DNA of 6,697 nt, taken from NCBI GenBank assembly GCA_003157195.1, contig PMIU01000037.1:7694-14390 (forward strand), given 5' to 3'. Both the position numbers and the translations under genes were made by a program. The stretch's first letter is position 1. Each line of letters starts with the position of its first letter. The notes beneath the pieces were generated by a model that saw only the letters and a list, made by a program, of their open reading frames with translations, ran no database searches and was not told the DNA's origin. Below, piece by piece: positions 1 through 5,454 of this stretch. The stretch is from Candidatus Nomurabacteria bacterium (GTDB taxonomy: Bacteria; Patescibacteriota; Minisyncoccia; Phycocordibacterales; UBA9973).

Positions 1-1
1 A

Positions 2-109
2 GATATTGTTGTTGTCTACAATAAATTAGCCCAGAATCCGCTTTCGGAGGGAGTGCTCGATTCGTTTAAAAAATATAAATGCGAGGAGAACGGTGATTTG
101 CATCTTTAA
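2..109 (+). CDS. C-terminal end of an unknown protein (5' end outside window)
   Basis: An open frame enters from the left edge and ends at TAA 107-109. The visible 35 residues begin DIVVVYNKLAQNP and end in GDLHL. The piece is a short beta-like run (DIVVVY) followed by a polar helical tail, too little to place in a family. It lies 5 bp before the 233-aa gene on the same strand, so the two were probably co-transcribed and may work together. The alternative is a chance open frame; the tight spacing and the absence of a stop in the visible part argue mildly for a real gene. No function is proposed. Confidence 0.5.
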   Translation, partial: DIVVVYNKLAQNPLSEGVLDSFKKYKCEENGDLHL

Positions 110-114
110 TTCGT

Positions 115-816
115 ATGTCTAATTCAAATCTATCAATGATTAATAAGATATGGTTCTCTCCTCTGAATGTTATTTACCATTTCAAGAGATTGGAATCCGA
201 GGGGAAAATTACACCCGATAAGAAATTTTACAAAAAAACTTGTGAAGCTTTTGTGACGGCGATCTCTCTTATAGGAATAATAAAAATGATTGGAAGAGAG
301 TACTGGATGCAGATTGTTGATGATAGCGAGAGGAGTCCTGACGTTAGAACTGGATGCTATGATAGGAAAACGAAAGATAATGATTTTTCTTGGCAAGATG
401 TCGAAGTTGTTACCTACGATAGTAATTCATCGGAAGGTCTGGTTGATTTTTTGCTCCGCACAAAACTTTCTAGCGATAAAGCTTATGATGAACTGACTAC
501 TATTTTATGTCATATAAATAAAGTTGCTCAAATACCACCAATACAAGAATTGAACCAACAATTGCTTGCAAAAAATCCTAAGATTAAATCTCCTGTCATA
601 ATCCTAGGTAAAGTTGATCCAGAGAAGGAAATTTATCGTATGGCTCAAATCTATCCGACTATTGATCTTGATCTCACGTTTGATCCGATAGCTGAATGCA
701 AGGCAAAAAAATATAATGGTGTTTTAGTTTTGAATCGATCCGCAAAAGGGACTATTGAATCGACACATAATCCTGACGAGAAGCATTATCCTTTTGAAAA
801 TCTTGGTCTAATTTAA
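115..816 (+). CDS. Unknown 233-aa protein, likely accessory cargo
   Basis: I do not recognise this family. It appears soluble, with no signal peptide and no convincing membrane segment. Residues 1-65 are mostly helical, 66-115 form a polar region ending in the strand DVEVVTY, and 155-210 alternate strands and turns (VIILGKVDPEKE, then NGVLVLNRS). D76 (SPDVRT) and E97 (DVEVV) faintly recall the spacing of a PD-(D/E)xK nuclease core, but the expected lysine is absent, so this is only a thought. The ATG at 115 is 5 bp after the preceding stop. The nearest purine-rich run (gaggagaac, 83-91) is too far upstream to be its ribosome site, so coupling to the upstream gene is likely. It ends 2 bp from the convergent recombinase stop. 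Such tight packing beside a recombinase suggests mobile-element cargo, perhaps a defence or restriction gene. Confidence 0.72.
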   Translation: MSNSNLSMINKIWFSPLNVIYHFKRLESEGKITPDKKFYKKTCEAFVTAISLIGIIKMIGREYWMQIVDDSERSPDVRTGCYDRKTKDNDFSWQDVEVVTYDSNSSEGLVDFLLRTKLSSDKAYDELTTILCHINKVAQIPPIQELNQQLLAKNPKIKSPVIILGKVDPEKEIYRMAQIYPTIDLDLTFDPIAECKAKKYNGVLVLNRSAKGTIESTHNPDEKHYPFENLGLI

Positions 817-818
817 AT

Positions 819-2153
819 TTATTGTTCCTCGGTAAGCGTAATCTTTTTGTCTTTCAGCACCAGTCGTGTCCGTAAGTGTCCCATCAGCTCACGCTTCTCT
901 AAAGCGGTACCCTCGCGCAGGACGTACTTCGCGTACTCTCTTGTATTCACATCGTCCTCGTTGATCGAATATTTCGGCGTGCCTTTAGTCGCAAGCCGTT
1001 GCAATCGATTGAATCGTTTGATTTCTTCTTCGAGTTTCATTCGCATCCCTAGCTCGTTGATACTGACCTTGTCGATGACTTTGAAAAGTTCCTCAATTAA
1101 TTCTTCCTCACGGATATACTTGTTCTTACAATTCCGATCCCTCGCCTTCGAACAGGAGTAGTAGACGTACTTGGCATTCGTACCATCTTTCAGTTCCTTG
1201 TATTTCTCTTGAGCCGTGATGCCCGAGCCACACAGTCCGCAAGTAAATAATTTGGTAAAGGCGAACTCTCGATTCTCTCGCACAATTTTGTCTCGCTTCA
1301 ATTGTTCCTGCGCTTTCTCATACAACTCTTTTGTGATGATCGGCTCATGCTTGCCGTCATACCAGTTACCTGAGTCTCTCGGATACTCGAATGGTCCGTA
1401 GTAGATGGGCATGTTAAATATTCGGTATACTCCCGAAAGTGTTAGTGGCTTATTGCCTCGGGTATAAAAATTTAGATCAAATCTAAGCCAGTTGTAAACT
1501 TTTCGTCCGCTCCATCCTTCATACGCCACTTTCTCAAACATTTTTCTGACGATCGGGGCGCGGTCAGGGTCGATGGCGATCTGGCATTTCCGATCAAGCA
1601 TCTTCTGATTCAGATACCCAAGCGGTGCCATTCCCGGCCATAACCCCATCTCCACTCTTGTCCGCAGTCCGCGCTTCACATTGATGCCTCGGTTGTCGTT
1701 TTCAAGTTTCGCTTGGCTTCCTAAAATCATGAGCAGGAATTTCTCGTTCGGATTGTTTCCAAACGTCTGCCCGAAGGTTCGTATCTGGTGCAGCTTTCCT
1801 GCATCCATGAGATCAACAATCTTTCCAAGATCACCCGCGTTACGACTGATACGATCGGGTGCCCATGTCAGGATACCGTTGAATTTTCCGGCTCGCAGTT
1901 CCTCAATGATCTCGTTGAAGACTGGACGCTGGCCTGTCTCTTTCGCTGAATGACTCTCACGCTTCATGGTTACGATCTCCAAGCCCTCACGCTCGGCAAG
2001 TTGGAGCATTTCCTTGATCTGGCTGTCGATGGACAACACTTGGCGCTCCTCCGATTCTGTACTTTTTCTCGCGTAAAGGCAGTACTTTACCTTTATGGGG
2101 ACTACTACTTTGGCCGTAGTCCCTAATGGCGCTTGTGTTTGTGTATGGTTCAT
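819..2153 (-). CDS. Large serine recombinase / site-specific integrase
   Basis: A 444-aa member of the large serine recombinase family, which cuts and rejoins DNA at short att sites through a phosphoserine link. Residues 22-165 form the resolvase-type catalytic domain. It begins YCLYARKSTE, with R29 and the nucleophile S31 in the YARKS motif; S41 and Q45 follow, then the APDRISRN box with D100, R101 and R104. Residues ~170-290 match the 'Recombinase' DNA-binding domain (GMAPLGY; a GVYRIFNMPIYYGPF segment). Residues 302-345 are a zinc-ribbon with C305, C308, C334 and C342. A charged C-terminal helix follows. All key residues are present, so it should be active. The first 20 residues are a poorly conserved leader and a later start cannot be excluded. 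The 117-aa gene ends 27 bp upstream and is probably co-transcribed. The gene is more GC-rich than the right half of the window (1921-1980 is 53% GC; 5581-5640 is 23%), which suggests transfer. Confidence 0.95.
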   Translation of the reverse strand: MNHTQTQAPLGTTAKVVVPIKVKYCLYARKSTESEERQVLSIDSQIKEMLQLAEREGLEIVTMKRESHSAKETGQRPVFNEIIEELRAGKFNGILTWAPDRISRNAGDLGKIVDLMDAGKLHQIRTFGQTFGNNPNEKFLLMILGSQAKLENDNRGINVKRGLRTRVEMGLWPGMAPLGYLNQKMLDRKCQIAIDPDRAPIVRKMFEKVAYEGWSGRKVYNWLRFDLNFYTRGNKPLTLSGVYRIFNMPIYYGPFEYPRDSGNWYDGKHEPIITKELYEKAQEQLKRDKIVRENREFAFTKLFTCGLCGSGITAQEKYKELKDGTNAKYVYYSCSKARDRNCKNKYIREEELIEELFKVIDKVSINELGMRMKLEEEIKRFNRLQRLATKGTPKYSINEDDVNTREYAKYVLREGTALEKRELMGHLRTRLVLKDKKITLTEEQ

Positions 2154-2180
2154 ACACTACAAGGAATGACGCAACTCGCC

Positions 2181-2534
2181 CTAGGAGTCCAGAGTGTCCC
2201 GAGTGGTAGGTGTTGGTAACTCAAAGGGGTCAAAGTTCCGTATTTCCTTTTCAAACTTGTCCATTTCTTTCATCATTCGCATCAGTATTTTGATTGATCG
2301 TTTTTTCTTTTGTTCTCCATGCAAGCCAAGCAGATATTCGGCATCCTCGTCAGGCAAGAAAGAGGCCAGCGATATGTATGAGGCACACAAGAGCTGAATG
2401 CGCTCTTTGATGGCTCGCTTCAGTTTTGATTTGGATTCAGGTAAGTCTGAGATTCGGTTGAAAGCGTAACTTGCTTCAGAATCCTCATATTTGAAATGTT
2501 TGGCGGCCTTAATAACGGCGTCGATGTCGTCCAC
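2181..2534 (-). CDS. Small charged helical protein upstream of the recombinase
   Basis: A 117-aa protein of unknown family. It appears wholly helical and highly charged, with basic patches ([38 protein letters not shown]) and a Pro/Thr-rich tail ending TTRDTLDS. It could be a DNA-binding or accessory partner of the recombinase, which starts 27 bp downstream, but no domain proves this. The start is GTG at 2532-2534; no ATG lies upstream in frame and no Shine-Dalgarno site is visible. The frame stays open upstream to the hisAF stop and reads like plausible protein ([15 protein letters not shown]). The gene may therefore have lost its true 5' end at a junction next to hisAF, or it may use a rare start there. 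If 5'-truncated, it may be non-functional. Confidence 0.65.
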   Translation of the reverse strand: MDDIDAVIKAAKHFKYEDSEASYAFNRISDLPESKSKLKRAIKERIQLLCASYISLASFLPDEDAEYLLGLHGEQKKKRSIKILMRMMKEMDKFEKEIRNFDPFELPTPTTRDTLDS

Positions 2535-2578
2535 ATACCATTGGATGACGCTGAACGCTTTAGAAGTCCAGTTGGTAA

Positions 2579-4072
2579 CTAGTTAAACAGACGAACTGAT
2601 ATATTATTTTGTTGGAGTACTTTCTTTAAGTCAGGAATTAACACATGCCCACTGTGAAAAATACTTGCGGCTAATCCTGCGTCGACATTAGTTTCCTGAA
2701 AAACTTTTATAAAATCTTCAGCTGAACCTGCTCCGCCCGATGCGACCACGGGTATGGTGAGTAATTTAGATAACACATTAAGCTGATCAATATCGTAGCC
2801 GTTGCGTGTGCCATCTTGATTCATGCAATTAAGCACTATTTCACCAGCACCACGTTTTTGAACTTCTAGCGCCCAATCAAAAGTGAGCCATTTTGTTCGT
2901 TGAGTTTTGGCTGGATCACCAGTGTATTGTTTTACAAAATAATCGTTACCTTCTTTTAGGCTATCTATTCCAACTACAACAGCCTGAGAGCCAAATTCTC
3001 TAACCAAGTCATTAATAAGATCTGGATTTTCCAGCGCTGGTGAATTAATAGAAATTTTATCTGCGCCGCTTTGTAAAATTCTTCGCGCATCATTGACGGA
3101 ACTAATACCACACGCCACACAGAATGGGATATTGATTACCTGAGCTATCTTTTTTATCCAATCAATTGATACAGTTCTTGCTTCCGTGCTGGCAGTAATG
3201 TCATAGAAGACTAATTCATCAGCTCCTTGGCTACTATAACGCTTGGCAAGTTCAACAATATCTCCAATTACGACGTGGTCACGAAAACGGATACCTTTAA
3301 CGACCTTCCCATCTTTTACATCTAAGCAAGGAATAATCCGTTTGGTTAGATTTGAGAGAGGTTTAGTAAGACTAATGGCTTCTTGTAGATTTACCTTTCC
3401 CTCGTAAAGAGCTTTGCCAATAATAACACTTTTCACTCCTATTTTTTTAAGTTCTAATAGGTCAGAAGTCGAAGAAACACCTCCGGCAGTAATAATCTCA
3501 AACTTCTCGTTCAGCATCTGTCTCATTAAGCCAAAATTAGGCCCCTCTAGCATTCCATCCTTGGCAATATCCGTCACAACAATAGTTTCTATTCCTATTG
3601 TTTTTATAAACTCAATAATATCGGCAACAGATTTCTTTTCTAAATCTTTCCAGCCAGCGCTGGCAAATTGACCATCTCTTATATCAAGCGAAAAAACTAT
3701 TTTTGAGCCTCCAAATTCCTTCACCAGCTTCTCTAGCATTTTTGGATTTTCAATAACGATAGAACTTAAGATAATTCTACTGACTCCATTTTCCAAATAG
3801 GCTTTTACATCGTCATAAGAACGAATACCACCTCCAACTTGAATTGGAATTTGAACGGCTTTTACTATAGCCAAAATAGCGTCCTTGTTCATTGGACGTC
3901 TTTCTTTAGCACCCTCTAAGTCAATGATGTGTAGGAATTGTGCCCCTTGCCTCTCAAATTCTTGCGCTACAGCAATAGGATTTTCGTCATACATTTTTGA
4001 ACGATTGAAATCACCTTGTGTGAGACGCACACATTTTCCATCAAAAATATCTATAGCAGGAATAATAATCAT
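2579..4072 (-). CDS. hisAF: Fused HisA-HisF, bifunctional histidine biosynthesis enzyme
   Basis: One 497-aa chain carries two complete (beta/alpha)8 barrels. Residues 1-~234 are HisA, ProFAR isomerase: D8 (PAIDIFDGK), the VGGGIR phosphate loop at 79-84, and catalytic D130 (FSLDIRDG) with W141. Residues ~241-497 are HisF, the cyclase subunit of imidazole glycerol phosphate synthase: [11 protein letters not shown] with D251, ADKISINS, D370 (VVVGID), ASGGAG and the closing [10 protein letters not shown]251 and D370 correspond to the two catalytic aspartates of HisF. The linker (SLTKPLSN, ~234-241) contains no ATG, GTG or TTG, so HisF cannot start alone and the fusion is genuine. From memory, HisF resembles the enterobacterial form ([14 protein letters not shown]; an insert near [12 protein letters not shown]). 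One oddity is a Cys at 321 (VACGIS) where a Gly is usual in the phosphate loop. The start overlaps the hisH stop as ATGA, implying translational coupling. HisF normally needs HisH for ammonia, and HisH is broken here. Confidence 0.95.
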   Translation of the reverse strand: MIIIPAIDIFDGKCVRLTQGDFNRSKMYDENPIAVAQEFERQGAQFLHIIDLEGAKERRPMNKDAILAIVKAVQIPIQVGGGIRSYDDVKAYLENGVSRIILSSIVIENPKMLEKLVKEFGGSKIVFSLDIRDGQFASAGWKDLEKKSVADIIEFIKTIGIETIVVTDIAKDGMLEGPNFGLMRQMLNEKFEIITAGGVSSTSDLLELKKIGVKSVIIGKALYEGKVNLQEAISLTKPLSNLTKRIIPCLDVKDGKVVKGIRFRDHVVIGDIVELAKRYSSQGADELVFYDITASTEARTVSIDWIKKIAQVINIPFCVACGISSVNDARRILQSGADKISINSPALENPDLINDLVREFGSQAVVVGIDSLKEGNDYFVKQYTGDPAKTQRTKWLTFDWALEVQKRGAGEIVLNCMNQDGTRNGYDIDQLNVLSKLLTIPVVASGGAGSAEDFIKVFQETNVDAGLAASIFHSGHVLIPDLKKVLQQNNISVRLFN

Positions 4073-4185
4073 AAATCGCAGAAGTTAGCTAATAATTTAA
4101 GCCCCCATTCTCCGGATTTTTCCGGGTGAAACTGTACGGCATAGAAGTTGTCTTTTTGTATAATCGCTGGGAAATTAATGTCAGT
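4069..4185 (-). pseudogene. hisH: hisH remnant: C-terminal end of the glutaminase subunit
   Basis: Reading leftward on the minus strand from about 4185 gives [20 protein letters not shown], then [18 protein letters not shown] and a TGA at 4069-4071. This is the conserved end of HisH, a class I glutamine amidotransferase. The FHPE box supplies the His and Glu of the catalytic triad. The nucleophile Cys, the oxyanion loop and roughly the first 160 residues are missing. Homology stops at 4180-4186, and an in-frame TAA (4195-4197) follows just upstream. There is no start codon inside the fragment. Its stop overlaps the hisAF start by four bases, a normal hisH-hisAF operon join. The break coincides with the start of an unrelated plus-strand gene. 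I read this as a deletion or insertion scar; the rest of hisH is nowhere in the window. Confidence 0.88.
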
Positions 4186-4566
4186 ATGGGCAAATTAGTG
4201 AATGAATGGAAAGAGAAAGATAAGAATAAAGAACTTTATGATAAAATCGCTCAGTTAAAAAAGCTAACCATTCTGCAACTTGAAGAATTACTTGTGCCAT
4301 TACTTGAGAAGAATAAATATGTAAAGTTTCATATGAAGGATCCCGAAACCGGTCGTGATGTGTTTGTCCCATTTATTGTCTACGATGGCGACGATAAACG
4401 GGATGAACGGTCTAGTATCCTTACTATTCAAAAACTCATGAAAAAGACACTCGAAAGCACCAATTGGCGATTGATGTCTAATGGTGTGAATTATCGTTTA
4501 GGTATGCTAAATGGACGTTTAAGAGCCTACGAGAAGGAAGAGGATCTCCTGAAGTTGGTGAAATGA
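4186..4566 (+). CDS. Unknown 126-aa soluble protein at the hisH breakpoint
   Basis: I do not recognise this family. The N-terminal third is a charged helical pair ([19 protein letters not shown], then [18 protein letters not shown]). A strand-turn-strand follows ([20 protein letters not shown]), then an acidic loop (YDGDDKRDE) and a basic C-terminal helical part. No membrane segment or signal is seen. The frame is open from an ATG at 4126, but 4126-4185 lies on top of the antisense hisH remnant and encodes nothing plausible, so I start at the ATG at 4186, exactly where hisH homology ends. No Shine-Dalgarno site or -10 box precedes that ATG. The gene may have lost its own promoter and even its first codons at the junction. 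It could be cargo of the same mobile DNA as the recombinase, but nothing in the sequence links them. Confidence 0.6.
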   Translation: MGKLVNEWKEKDKNKELYDKIAQLKKLTILQLEELLVPLLEKNKYVKFHMKDPETGRDVFVPFIVYDGDDKRDERSSILTIQKLMKKTLESTNWRLMSNGVNYRLGMLNGRLRAYEKEEDLLKLVK

Positions 4567-4569
4567 GAC

Positions 4570-4587
4570 AGGGGCAAAACACCCCCT
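4570..4587 (+). terminator. Weak hairpin after the 126-aa gene
   Basis: AGGGG (4570-4574) pairs with CCCCT (4583-4587) across an 8-nt loop, starting 3 bp after the TGA at 4564-4566. An outer GACA/TGTC pair (4567-4570, 4593-4596) could add to it by an alternative fold. There is no clean T run, only T-rich sequence formed by two tandem TGTCTTAT copies (4593-4600 and 4602-4609). A terminator role is possible but weak. Confidence 0.35.
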
Positions 4588-4624
4588 TAGAATGTCTTAT
4601 TTGTCTTATCCGTGAATTTGGGAT

Positions 4625-4669
4625 AGTGACTCGGAGGCATTAAATTTAGTCACTGAACTGTGCTAGAAT
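4625..4669 (+). promoter_or_regulatory. Dyad plus extended -10 promoter candidate
   Basis: AGTGACT (4625-4631) and AGTCACT (4648-4654) form a 7-bp perfect inverted repeat with a 16-bp spacer. Seven bases later comes TGCTAGAAT (4661-4669), an extended -10 box (TGn-TAGAAT). The right arm would lie in the promoter spacer, as for an operator. A transcript from about 4676 would carry a small GGGTT/AACCC hairpin (4680-4684 with 4701-4705) and reach the peptide gene at 4743. No good -35 box is seen. Confidence 0.4.
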
Positions 4670-4729
4670 ATCCTTACTGGGGTTGCACTCGTTAGTACTG
4701 AACCCTCAGACACCGCAAAAATTATAGTA

Positions 4730-4743
4730 TATAATTCTTATTA
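4730..4743 (+). promoter_or_regulatory. TATAAT -10 box giving a leaderless start at 4743
   Basis: A perfect TATAAT at 4730-4735 lies 7 bp before the ATG at 4743, so transcription would begin on or within a base or two of the A of the start codon. There is no room for a ribosome binding site. The -35 region is not recognisable. The same geometry recurs at 4890-4901. Confidence 0.5.
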
Positions 4744-4868
4744 TGGACCCTGAAGACAACGAAAACGAGGACGAGGAAAATAGAACTAATAATCAAACCA
4801 ATACTAGCGATAGTAATCATAAAGACAACAGTACTGGAGATTACAAAGATGATGATACTAATGAATAA
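4743..4868 (+). CDS. 41-aa highly acidic, Asn-rich small protein
   Basis: A short frame starting MDPEDNENEDEE and ending DYKDDDTNE, stop TAA at 4866-4868. Fifteen of 41 residues are Asp or Glu and nine are Asn. There is almost no hydrophobic residue, so the product would be disordered and soluble. No family is recognisable. A perfect TATAAT 7 bp before the ATG supports expression as a leaderless mRNA, and the frame ends 32 bp before the next gene, also on the plus strand, with which it may be co-transcribed. Low complexity could also arise by chance in AT-rich DNA. The well-placed promoter and strongly biased composition make a real gene somewhat more likely than not. DYKDDD coincides with the first six residues of the FLAG epitope. 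Confidence 0.5.
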   Translation: MDPEDNENEDEENRTNNQTNTSDSNHKDNSTGDYKDDDTNE

Positions 4869-4886
4869 AAAAAATTAGCTTAAAAA

Positions 4887-4901
4887 TGCTATAATGGCAT
4901 A
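4887..4901 (+). promoter_or_regulatory. Extended -10 promoter, leaderless start of the DUF1003 gene
   Basis: TGCTATAAT (4887-4895) is a perfect extended -10 box (TG-n-TATAAT) ending 5 bp before the ATG at 4901. The expected transcription start falls at about the A of the ATG, so the mRNA should be leaderless. Only an A-rich tract (4866-4874) occupies the -35 position, which suits an extended -10 promoter. Confidence 0.65.
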
Positions 4902-5428
4902 TGACAGATATTCAAAAAGAAAAGCCCAAGCGAAACTTTTTAAACAAAAGCATAGAATCATACATTGAGTTTGAAGAAAAATGGACTGATGCCTTGGCGA
5001 AATTTTTAACCAAGTCTTTCGGCACTTTGAGGTTTTTAATTCTGGTGCTTATATTTATTGTCTTGTGGATAATTATAAATCTCGGTTTAATCCCCGGCAT
5101 AAATCCTTTTGATCTGTATCCATTTGTCTGGCTGGTAACGCTGGTACAATTATTTTCCATCGTCCTGTCTATTGTCATTCTCATCAGTCAAAACCAAGAG
5201 GAGAGAATAAGTGAAGTTCGCCAACAAATGGATTTTGAAATAAACGTCCGCGCCGAACAAGAAATTACAAAAATTCTGCAAATGATTGAAGAAATACATA
5301 CTAAAATTGGAATTGCCAAGTTGGATAGTGAGCTCGAACAGATGAAAGAAACAATAAACATATCCGAGGTGAAACAAGACGTCGAGCAGAATATAGAAGA
5401 AAAAAATAATACGAGTGGTATTACTTAA
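4901..5428 (+). CDS. DUF1003-type membrane protein
   Basis: A 175-aa inner-membrane protein of the DUF1003 type; its biochemical role is unknown. A charged N-terminal stretch (1-40) precedes two membrane helices, about 43-63 (TLRFLILVLIFIVLWIIINL) and 76-96 (VWLVTLVQLFSIVLSIVILI). Between them is the family hallmark loop ending NPFDLYPF (68-75). After the second helix come SQNQEERISE and DFEINVRAEQE (111-121), also typical of the family. The remainder (115-165) is a long charged helix, probably coiled coil, in the cytoplasm. The start at 4901 is fixed by the extended -10 box just upstream. The gene is convergent with the PGI/PMI gene, with only 5 bp between the two stops. The acidic peptide gene lies directly upstream on the same strand. 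Confidence 0.85.
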   Translation: MTDIQKEKPKRNFLNKSIESYIEFEEKWTDALAKFLTKSFGTLRFLILVLIFIVLWIIINLGLIPGINPFDLYPFVWLVTLVQLFSIVLSIVILISQNQEERISEVRQQMDFEINVRAEQEITKILQMIEEIHTKIGIAKLDSELEQMKETINISEVKQDVEQNIEEKNNTSGIT

Positions 5429-5454
5429 AAATTTTATTCTAAAATAAGTTTTTT
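5429..5454. terminator. AT-rich hairpin between convergent genes, possible two-way terminator
   Basis: ATTTTA (5431-5436) and TAAAAT (5440-5445) form a 6-bp stem with a TTC loop, followed on the plus strand by six T (5449-5454) and on the minus strand by a short T run. It sits over the joint ends of the DUF1003 and PGI/PMI genes. The stem has no GC pairs, so termination would be weak; this is a suggestion only. Confidence 0.3.

Noticed and set aside
847..1161. Plus-strand open frame opposite the recombinase, and similar ones at 1216-1401 and 1681-1953.
   Set aside because: They are Ser/Arg-rich antisense shadows of a gene with clear recombinase motifs and have no start signals.
2212..2580. 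GTTGGTAACT occurs twice in direct orientation (2212-2221 and 2571-2580), the second copy abutting the hisAF stop, as an att or target-site duplication might.
   Set aside because: A 10-bp exact match is expected by chance several times in a window of this size, and the first copy lies inside the coding end of the 117-aa gene.
3414..3671. Plus-strand open frames opposite hisAF (also 3885-4088).
   Set aside because: They are shadows of a well-conserved enzyme on the other strand.
4126..4185. Upstream ATG at 4126 as the start of the 126-aa gene (146 aa in total).
   Set aside because: These 60 bases are the antisense of the conserved HisH C-terminus (FHPEKSG), so they belong to hisH and not to this gene.
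4676..4716. The GC-richer stretch with GGGTT/AACCC arms as a tRNA or other structured RNA gene.
   Set aside because: There is no cloverleaf, no T-arm consensus and only a 5-bp stem, so a small leader hairpin is the most that can be supported.
4842..4865. DYKDDD as evidence of an engineered FLAG tag or vector contamination.
   Set aside because: The full DYKDDDDK is not present, the flanks are natural AT-rich sequence, and the surrounding peptide is Asp/Asn-rich throughout.
4912..5377. Minus-strand open frames opposite the DUF1003 gene.
   Set aside because: The plus-strand frame has family motifs, membrane helices and a promoter; the opposite frames have none.
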